NCBI GenBank assembly: GCA_019117325.1 | Contig: DWZY01000055.1 | Coordinates: 1 to 11,332 of the forward strand | DNA: 11,332 bases | Source of the DNA: Candidatus Brevibacterium intestinigallinarum | Lineage (GTDB): Bacteria; Actinomycetota; Actinomycetes; Actinomycetales; Brevibacteriaceae | Direction of reading: 5' to 3' | Shown: positions 7,099 through 11,332 of the stretch, in pieces | How positions within the stretch are numbered: the stretch's first letter is position 1 | Layout of the letters: the number at the start of each line of letters is the position of its first letter | Program-made: the position numbers and the translations under genes | The notes under the pieces: generated by a model | Databases searched by the model: none | What the model was told of the DNA's origin: nothing | The model's input: only the letters and a program-made list of their open reading frames with translations

Positions 7099-7107
7099 TG
7101 GGATCCT
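7099..7107 (+). promoter_or_regulatory. Weak candidate promoter for the isochorismatase-like gene
   Basis: The 60-base divergent gap must hold starts for both genes. On the plus strand TGGGAT and GATCCT overlap here, the latter ending six bases before the ATG at 7114. This resembles a degraded leaderless -10 site, and no clear purine-rich ribosome site is present. Low confidence. Confidence 0.25.
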
Positions 7108-7113
7108 GGGGTC

Positions 7114-7698
7114 ATGGACGCACTCCTCATCATCGACGCCTCCCCGGACCGCTTCCCGCAGTCGCCGCCCCAGCCGCTCGTGGACCTCATCGACCGCGCC
7201 CGAGGCGTGGGCGGGGTCATCGTCCACGTAGCCGCCGAGGCCGCGGCCAGCGAGGACGAGGTCGGAGCCACACACAACGGGGCCGGGCAGGACAGGTTCA
7301 GCCACAACGGGACTGAGTCGGACACCGACGACGCGGAGGCGGGCGACGACGCGGCCGCCGCACAGCCGCAGATCGACTCCGTCGTCGGCACCCGCGAGGA
7401 CGAGCTGGTCCTCGTCTCGTCCGTGCCTGACGCCTTCGAGGGCGTCGACGACCTCGCGGAGGGCCTGGACGACCTGGGCGTCGACCGCATCATCCTGGCG
7501 GGATCGAACGGGCGCGGAGCGCTCGAGCAGTCCGGCTACGCGGCGCTGGCGATCGGTTTCGAACTGGTCCTCGTGCGCGACGGACTGGGGGAGGGGACCG
7601 CGGATCCTGAGGCGGCCTCGGGAGCGGACTGGCCAGCCCAGCTGGAAGCTGCAGGCGCAGTCCTCAAGGACGGCGCGGACGTGTGGCTCAAGATGTGA
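7114..7698 (+). CDS. Isochorismatase-fold protein with degenerate catalytic triad
   Basis: A 194-residue protein resembling cysteine hydrolases of the isochorismatase/nicotinamidase fold. The N-terminal strand ALLIIDAS puts Asp8 where the family's catalytic Asp sits. SSVPDAFEGVDDLAEGLDDLGVDRIILAG (broken here as SSVPDAFEG, then DRIILAG) matches the usual KxxxSAF and VVLAG segments. GYAALAIGFELVLVRDG matches the helix-strand after the nucleophile. However, the catalytic Lys position is Ser102, the nucleophile position is Ala136 (in NGRGALEQS), and there is no cysteine anywhere in the protein. The region between strands (about residues 42-92), which normally carries substrate residues, is replaced by a low-complexity Ala/Asp/Glu-rich stretch. 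It is therefore probably not a hydrolase. The start ATG at 7114 is the first that fits; longer versions run antisense through the aldolase. It is divergent from the aldolase by 60 bases, which hints at linked roles. Confidence 0.8.
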   Translation: MDALLIIDASPDRFPQSPPQPLVDLIDRARGVGGVIVHVAAEAAASEDEVGATHNGAGQDRFSHNGTESDTDDAEAGDDAAAAQPQIDSVVGTREDELVLVSSVPDAFEGVDDLAEGLDDLGVDRIILAGSNGRGALEQSGYAALAIGFELVLVRDGLGEGTADPEAASGADWPAQLEAAGAVLKDGADVWLKM

Positions 7699-7753
7699 GG
7701 CACAGCGAGCGCATGCGGTGACCCGCGAGGGGCGCACCACGTGATGCAGACAT

Positions 7754-7790
7754 GACGAGAGCCGGGAGCGAAACGCTCCCGGCTCTCGTC
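7754..7790. terminator. Bidirectional hairpin terminator
   Basis: A perfect 17-base stem: GACGAGAGCCGGGAGCG at 7754-7770, loop AAA at 7771-7773, and the exact reverse complement at 7774-7790. It sits between the convergent ends of the isochorismatase-like gene (7698) and the binding-protein gene (7830). No T-run follows on either strand, which is common for terminators in high-GC actinobacteria. The fold works equally on both strands. Confidence 0.85.
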
Positions 7791-7795
7791 GACTG

Positions 7796-7834
7796 CTGTG
7801 ATCAGCGCGTTGCGATCAGCTCGCTGTGATCAGC
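7796..7834. repeat. Three tandem 11-bp units, 14-base period
   Basis: CTGTGATCAGC at 7796-7806, TTGCGATCAGC at 7810-7820 and CTGTGATCAGC at 7824-7834, separated by 3 bases each. The last copy includes the stop codon of the binding-protein gene on the minus strand. It looks like a short duplication of the gene's 3' end rather than an operator. The rest of the 7699-7829 gap holds only the hairpin. Confidence 0.65.
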
Positions 7835-8819
7835 CCAGCGCGCCGGCCTTCCAGTCCTCGACGAACTGGCCGTTGTCGCCGACCCACTCCTCGACGGCGC
7901 CGTCCAGATCCTCGCCGCCGAAGTTCTCGTCGGAGAACATGACGTTCTCCAGGCTGGCGAGGTTGTCGTCGTCGATCACGAGGTTCTTCAGCAGCTGCGT
8001 GACCTGCGGGTTGTCCTCGGCGAAGCCGGGTCGCGCGAAGTTGAGGATCGTCTCCGCCTCGCCCATCGCGCCCTCGGGGTCCTCGAGGTCGCGGACGGGG
8101 AACGCGTCGTATGCCCAGTGGGGGCGCCACAGGGTGACGGCGACGTTCTCGTCGGCCTCGGTCGAGGACTTCAGCTGCGCGAGCATCGCCGGGGTCGACG
8201 AGACTGCGAAGTTCCAGTCCTCGAGCCCGTAGGTGGGGATGGCCTCATCCTCGGTCACGCGGGTCAGACCCGCGCCCGCCTCGATGCCGTACAGCGTGCC
8301 GCCGTACTCGTCCTTCATGTCCGCGAGATCCGCGATCGACTGAGCGGGCGAGTCCTCGTTGACCGCGATGGTGAGCTTCGCGTTGTCGTACCAGCATCCG
8401 GCCGTCTCCAGCTGGTCGCCGTACTGCTCGAGGTAGTCCGCGTGCGTGATGGGCATCCAGCCGTCCATGACGAAGTCGATGTCGCCGCCGGCGACCGCGG
8501 TGAACGCGGGGCCCGCATCGAACGACTCGATGGAGACGGAGAAGCCGTCCTCCTCGAGCACGTGCTTCGTGAGGTGCGCGGCGGCGAAGGACTCGTCCCA
8601 GCCGTTGAACGCACCGATCGTGATGTCCGTGTTCTCGTCGGAGCCGAGGTCGACCTCAGCGGACTCCGCACCGGGCGTGCAGTCGGCCCACTCGCCGCCG
8701 GCAGCGTCCTCGGAGCCGCCGGCCTCGGGGGTGTCGGCGTCGGTGGCACCGCAGGCGGTGAGGGTGAGGAGGCCGGCGGCAAGAGCACCGGTCAGCGGCA
8801 TGAGTGTGGATTTCTTCAT
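7830..8819 (-). CDS. proX: Glycine betaine/quaternary-amine ABC transporter binding lipoprotein
   Basis: Extracellular substrate-binding subunit, tethered as a lipoprotein, that delivers betaine-like compatible solutes to the permease. The 329 residues start with a lipoprotein signal, lipobox LTAC and lipidated Cys23, followed by an acidic linker to about residue 60. The OpuAC/ProX-type domain follows. Tryptophans that could build the aromatic cage for a trimethylammonium group are visible at Trp74 (NGWDES), Trp121 (MDGWMP), Trp231 and Trp235 (TLWRPHWAYD). Cys47 and Cys142 are the only other cysteines and may pair. The start ATG at 8819 has AAAGGGAG seven bases upstream. It is the last gene of the operon, 39 bases after the permease. 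Exact substrate (glycine betaine, proline betaine, choline or carnitine) is not decided by the sequence. Confidence 0.92.
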   Translation of the reverse strand: MKKSTLMPLTGALAAGLLTLTACGATDADTPEAGGSEDAAGGEWADCTPGAESAEVDLGSDENTDITIGAFNGWDESFAAAHLTKHVLEEDGFSVSIESFDAGPAFTAVAGGDIDFVMDGWMPITHADYLEQYGDQLETAGCWYDNAKLTIAVNEDSPAQSIADLADMKDEYGGTLYGIEAGAGLTRVTEDEAIPTYGLEDWNFAVSSTPAMLAQLKSSTEADENVAVTLWRPHWAYDAFPVRDLEDPEGAMGEAETILNFARPGFAEDNPQVTQLLKNLVIDDDNLASLENVMFSDENFGGEDLDGAVEEWVGDNGQFVEDWKAGALG

Positions 8820-8858
8820 GTCAGGACTCCCTTTCTGTGTGATGTGGTCTGGTGGGGC

Positions 8859-9797
8859 TCAGGACGCGCGCTTGGCACGCTCGAGCGGGGTCTTGTTGCC
8901 CAGGCCCGCGGTGACGCGGTCCAGGTACACGGCGAGGATGACGACGGCCAGGCCGGCCTCGACGCCGATGCCCACGTTCAGGCGGGAGATCGCGCCGACC
9001 ACCTCGCCACCGAGGCCGCCGGAGCCGGCCATACCGGCGAGGACGACCATCGACAGCGCGAGCATGATGACCTGGTTGATGCCGGCCATGATCGTCGCCA
9101 TGGCCAGCGGCAGCTGGACCTTGAAGAGGATGTGGGTGGGCGTGGCGCCGAAGGCCTGCGCGGCCTCGACCTTGTCCTCCGCGACCTGGCGGATCGCCAG
9201 CTCCGTGAGGCGGACGCCCGGGGGCATCGCGAAGATGATCGTCGCGAAGGCGCCGGGGACGACGCCCACGCTGAACATGACGATCGCGGGCACCAGGTAG
9301 GCCAGCGCGGGCATGGCCTGCATGAAGTCGAGGATCGGCTTGATGATCGTCGAGACGATCTGCGATTTCGCGGCCAGCACGCCCAGGGGCAGCGCGAGCA
9401 CGAGTGCCACGATGACGGCCACGAGGACCAGGGCCAGCGTGGACATCGCGTTCTCCCACTGGGCGAGTGCCCAGATGGCGTAGAAGCCCACGACCGTGAA
9501 GACGCCGACCTTCCAGTTGGCGGCGGCCCATGCGATCCCCGCGAAGATGAGGATCATCGCGAAGATGAGGAGTGCCCGCAGGATGCTCGAATCCGCGATC
9601 ACGCCGTTGTCGACGAGGATCCGCGGGAACGCGAGGATCTCGAAGAGCAGCTGGTACGTGTTCTGCATGAGCCACGAGAAGGCATCCAGCAGCCAGCCGA
9701 AGACATTGCCGAACCACGTGATGAACTGGTCGGCCCAGCGGCCCAGCGGGATCCGCGGGAAGAGGAAGTCGAGGAAACTCAGAGCGACGTAGTTCAT
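8859..9797 (-). CDS. proW: Glycine betaine ABC transporter permease
   Basis: Membrane subunit of the importer, 312 residues. An N-terminal amphipathic and hydrophobic region (about 1-60) leads into several helices. The binding-protein-dependent transport domain (about 115-300) carries the cytoplasmic coupling motif EAAQAFGATPTHILFKVQLP at about 215-235. PILDFMQAMPALAYLVPAI and SGGLGGEVVGAI are typical of the ProW/OpuAB group. The start ATG at 9797 overlaps the ATPase stop as ATGA and has GAAGGGAG seven bases upstream, nearly the same ribosome site as the binding-protein gene. Only one permease gene is present, so the complex is probably a homodimer of this chain with two ATPases. Confidence 0.93.
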   Translation of the reverse strand: MNYVALSFLDFLFPRIPLGRWADQFITWFGNVFGWLLDAFSWLMQNTYQLLFEILAFPRILVDNGVIADSSILRALLIFAMILIFAGIAWAAANWKVGVFTVVGFYAIWALAQWENAMSTLALVLVAVIVALVLALPLGVLAAKSQIVSTIIKPILDFMQAMPALAYLVPAIVMFSVGVVPGAFATIIFAMPPGVRLTELAIRQVAEDKVEAAQAFGATPTHILFKVQLPLAMATIMAGINQVIMLALSMVVLAGMAGSGGLGGEVVGAISRLNVGIGVEAGLAVVILAVYLDRVTAGLGNKTPLERAKRAS

Positions 9798-11182
9798 CGG
9801 TCGACTCCCTTCGTGCCGTCGGTGGATGCTTCGGAGGCGAGGTCACCCGATCCGAGCTCGTCCGTCTCGCCCTCACCGGCCTCGGCGGCGGCGATGCCCG
9901 GCTTGGGCACCAGCGCGTCCGCGTCGTCCTGCGAGGGATCGACCTCGTCCTGCGGGTCGATGTTCGCCGGCAGCGGGGTGACGGCGGGCATCTCCGAGGT
10001 GGACGGGCCCACCTGCGACATGGAATTGAGGACGGCGATGCGGGGGATGACCCCCAGCAGGCGATTGTCGTCGTCGACGACGGCCAGCGGGACGCGGGCC
10101 GTGGACGACGGCGCGAAGAGCTCGGACAGCGGCGTGTCCGGGCCGACCGTCAGGATGCCGTCCGTCTCGACGTAGTCCGACAGCGCCGTGGCGCCCTCGC
10201 GGGCCGCCCGCACCGCGACGCGGTCGGAGACGGTGCCCAGGAGGTGTCGGGTGCTGTCGATGACGAACAGGCCGGAGACCCGCTCGCGCTCGAAGAGGCG
10301 CATCGCCGTGCGCGGGCCGGCCGTGTGGCGGACGACCGCGTTCGTGTCCTGCATGATCGAGAACGCCGTGAGCACGCGGGTGCGGTCGACGTCCTGGACG
10401 AAGTTCGCGACGTAGTCGTCCGTGGGGCGGGTGAGGATGTCCTCCGAGGTGCCGATCTGGGCGATGCGGCCGTCGCGCATGACCGCGATCCGGTCGCCCA
10501 GGTACATCGCCTCGTTGAGGTCGTGGGTGATGAAGACGATGGTCTTCTCGAGCGAGCTCTGCAGCTCGACGAGCTGGTCCTGCATCTCGCGGCGGATCAG
10601 CGGGTCCAGGGCGGAGAACGCCTCATCCATGAGGAGGACGTCCGTCTCCGCGGCCAGCGCGCGGGCCAGGCCGACGCGCTGCTGCATGCCGCCGGAGAGC
10701 TGGTTGGGGTACTTGTCGCCCCAGCCGTCCAGACCCACGGTCTTGAGCCACTCGTCTGCGCGCTCGCGGGCCTCGGACCGGCCCACGCCCTGGAGGTCCA
10801 GGCCGTAGGCCGCGTTCTCGCGGACCGTGCGGTGGGGGAGGAGGGCGAAGTGCTGGAAGACCATCGAGATGTGGTCGCGGCGGACCTGGCGCAGCTGGGT
10901 GGGGCCCATGGCGCTGATGTCCTGGCCGGCGATCTCGATCGATCCGTCAGAGGGCGCCCAGAGGCCGTTGATCATGCGGATGAGAGTGGACTTGCCGGAT
11001 CCCGACAGGCCCATGACGACGAAGATCTCGCCGCGGTTCACATCGAAGCTGGCATCGATGACGGCGGCTGTGCCGAGGTCTGCGACCTCGGAGCGGTCGG
11101 CCCCGGCCTTGATGCGTTTGACGACTTCCTTCTCGTTCCGTCCGAAGACCTTCCAGACGTTCGAGGCGCGGACTGCTGACAC
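9794..11182 (-). CDS. proV: Glycine betaine ABC transporter ATPase with tandem CBS domains and acidic tail
   Basis: Energy-coupling subunit of the importer, 462 residues from the chosen start. The ABC domain shows Walker A at 58-66 (GLSGSGKST), Q-loop Gln110, signature LSGGM at 162-166, Walker B DVLLMDE at 181-187 and switch His220. Residues 15-40 have the N-terminal extension usual in ProV/OpuAA. Residues about 268-391 form two CBS motifs (NAVVRHTAG to LLGTVSDR, and TVGPDTPLSEL to LLGVIPR). The last 71 residues are a low-complexity tail with 17 acidic and 3 basic residues. In the related L. lactis OpuA, CBS domains and an anionic tail sense ionic strength and gate transport; the same role is likely here. 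I chose GTG at 11182 because GGAAGGA lies nine bases upstream. A TTG at 11200 would add six residues and overlap that site. Confidence 0.93.
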   Translation of the reverse strand: MSAVRASNVWKVFGRNEKEVVKRIKAGADRSEVADLGTAAVIDASFDVNRGEIFVVMGLSGSGKSTLIRMINGLWAPSDGSIEIAGQDISAMGPTQLRQVRRDHISMVFQHFALLPHRTVRENAAYGLDLQGVGRSEARERADEWLKTVGLDGWGDKYPNQLSGGMQQRVGLARALAAETDVLLMDEAFSALDPLIRREMQDQLVELQSSLEKTIVFITHDLNEAMYLGDRIAVMRDGRIAQIGTSEDILTRPTDDYVANFVQDVDRTRVLTAFSIMQDTNAVVRHTAGPRTAMRLFERERVSGLFVIDSTRHLLGTVSDRVAVRAAREGATALSDYVETDGILTVGPDTPLSELFAPSSTARVPLAVVDDDNRLLGVIPRIAVLNSMSQVGPSTSEMPAVTPLPANIDPQDEVDPSQDDADALVPKPGIAAAEAGEGETDELGSGDLASEASTDGTKGVDR

Positions 11183-11191
11183 GTGACCGCA

Positions 11192-11198
11192 TCCTTCC
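11192..11198 (-). promoter_or_regulatory. Ribosome binding site deciding the proV start
   Basis: GGAAGGA on the minus strand lies nine bases before GTG at 11182. The in-frame TTG at 11200 lies upstream of this site and has no comparable one of its own, so GTG is preferred. Confidence 0.7.
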
Positions 11199-11214
11199 AA
11201 TCGGGGACAGTGGT

Positions 11215-11272
11215 CGCGGCATCCCGGCGGGCCCCGGTGTGACCCGAGAGGCTGGCCCGTCGAAGTGCCGCG
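11215..11272 (-). other. Possible structured 5' leader of the betaine transporter mRNA
   Basis: Two nested perfect stems can form: CGCGGCA (11215-11221) with TGCCGCG (11266-11272), and CGGGCC (11228-11233) with GGCCCG (11254-11259). They are separated by symmetric 6-base internal loops and closed by a 20-base loop. The element lies between the candidate promoter and the proV ribosome site. In such GC-rich DNA stems of this size can occur by chance, and I recognise no known riboswitch class. Confidence 0.3.
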
Positions 11273-11286
11273 TTGCCATGATTTCC

Positions 11287-11320
11287 GTTGTCCCAGTCTA
11301 GACGCGGGGATGTGGACAAC
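11287..11320. promoter_or_regulatory. Inverted repeat flanking the candidate -10
   Basis: GTTGTCC at 11287-11293 and its exact reverse complement GGACAAC at 11314-11320 bracket the TAGACT box with a 20-base spacer. Beyond them, TTTCC (11282-11286) and GGAAA (11326-11330) continue the symmetry, but offset by five bases. It could be an operator for a dimeric regulator of the transporter operon, although the right arm also belongs to a DnaA-like box. Confidence 0.35.
11295..11300 (-). promoter_or_regulatory. Candidate -10 box of the proVWX operon
   Basis: TAGACT on the minus strand fits the TANNNT pattern and would give a leader of roughly 105 bases before GTG at 11182. There is no good -35 at 16-18 bases, so the promoter may need an activator or an alternative sigma factor. 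Confidence 0.45.
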
Positions 11321-11331
11321 CGTGTGGAAAG
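11311..11331 (-). promoter_or_regulatory. Two DnaA-box-like sites at the window edge
   Basis: On the minus strand TTGTCCACA (11311-11319) exactly matches the DnaA box preferred in high-GC actinobacteria. A second same-orientation site, CTTTCCACA (11323-11331), differs at two positions. The centres are 12 bases apart. Whether a larger cluster follows lies beyond the window. Confidence 0.4.
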
Positions 11332-11332
11332 A

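Noticed and set aside
6292..7113. Upstream extension of the isochorismatase-like frame
   Set aside because: It is antisense to the aldolase; the family-like N-terminus ALLIIDAS begins right after the ATG at 7114.
7054..7740. Upstream extension of the aldolase frame
   Set aside because: It runs antisense through the isochorismatase-like gene and terminator region; homology begins at the ATG at 7053 and a leaderless -10 box sits just before it.
7754..7790. Transposon end or IS inverted repeat
   Set aside because: The two arms are separated by only 3 bases and sit between convergent gene ends; no transposase is nearby. A terminator explains it.
8118..10175. Very long open frame on the plus strand opposite the betaine transporter genes
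   Set aside because: It is antisense to three clearly identified genes, and its translation is His/Arg/Asp/Gly-rich without domains. Long antisense frames are expected in DNA with strong third-position G/C.
10244..11179. Plus-strand open frame of about 310 codons opposite proV
   Set aside because: Shadow of the ATPase gene; composition is biased and no family motif is visible.
10947..11279. Possible upstream ORF starting at ATG 11279 in the proV leader
   Set aside because: It runs into proV out of frame for about 110 codons, has no ribosome site and an Arg/Pro-rich shadow composition.

Overview
This 11.3 kb window is GC-rich with strong third-position G/C bias. Genes are tightly coupled and often start at ATGA stop/start overlaps. 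It contains no RNA genes, CRISPR or insertion sequences that I can see. Gene content and style point to an actinobacterium (Actinomycetota), probably of the Micrococcales; I cannot name a genus.

Bases 1-6166 (+ strand) are one long, apparently single-transcript operon. It begins inside mnhD (mrpD) of a multi-subunit Na+/H+ antiporter and continues mnhE, mnhF, mnhG. An OmpR-type response regulator, a membrane histidine kinase and a lipoprotein of unknown function follow. Adjacent genes overlap or lie within 4 bases of each other, so the two-component system and lipoprotein are likely co-expressed with the antiporter. The kinase has one N-terminal membrane helix, no extracellular sensor domain, and a tail of about 260 residues rich in Pro, Gln and Gly and made of tandem repeats.

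Bases 6167-6246 are a convergent gap with an imperfect hairpin and a 20-bp tandem repeat. Bases 6247-7698 hold a divergent pair. On the minus strand is an HpcH/HpaI-type aldolase with an intact active site and a probable leaderless promoter. On the plus strand is an isochorismatase-fold protein that has lost the Lys and Cys of its catalytic triad. A perfect 17-bp hairpin at 7754-7790 separates this pair from the next operon.

Bases 7830-11182 (- strand) encode a complete glycine-betaine/quaternary-amine ABC importer in the order ATPase with CBS domains (proV), permease (proW), lipoprotein binding protein (proX). Its upstream region (11183-11332) has a candidate -10 box, a possibly structured leader, an inverted repeat, and two DnaA-box-like sites at the very edge of the window.

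Functionally the two large operons fit together: Na+ export and pH homeostasis by Mrp, and compatible-solute uptake by the betaine importer, are both responses to salt and osmotic stress. The parts most worth following up are the Mrp-linked two-component system with its repeat-tailed kinase and orphan lipoprotein, and the catalytically degenerate isochorismatase-like protein.
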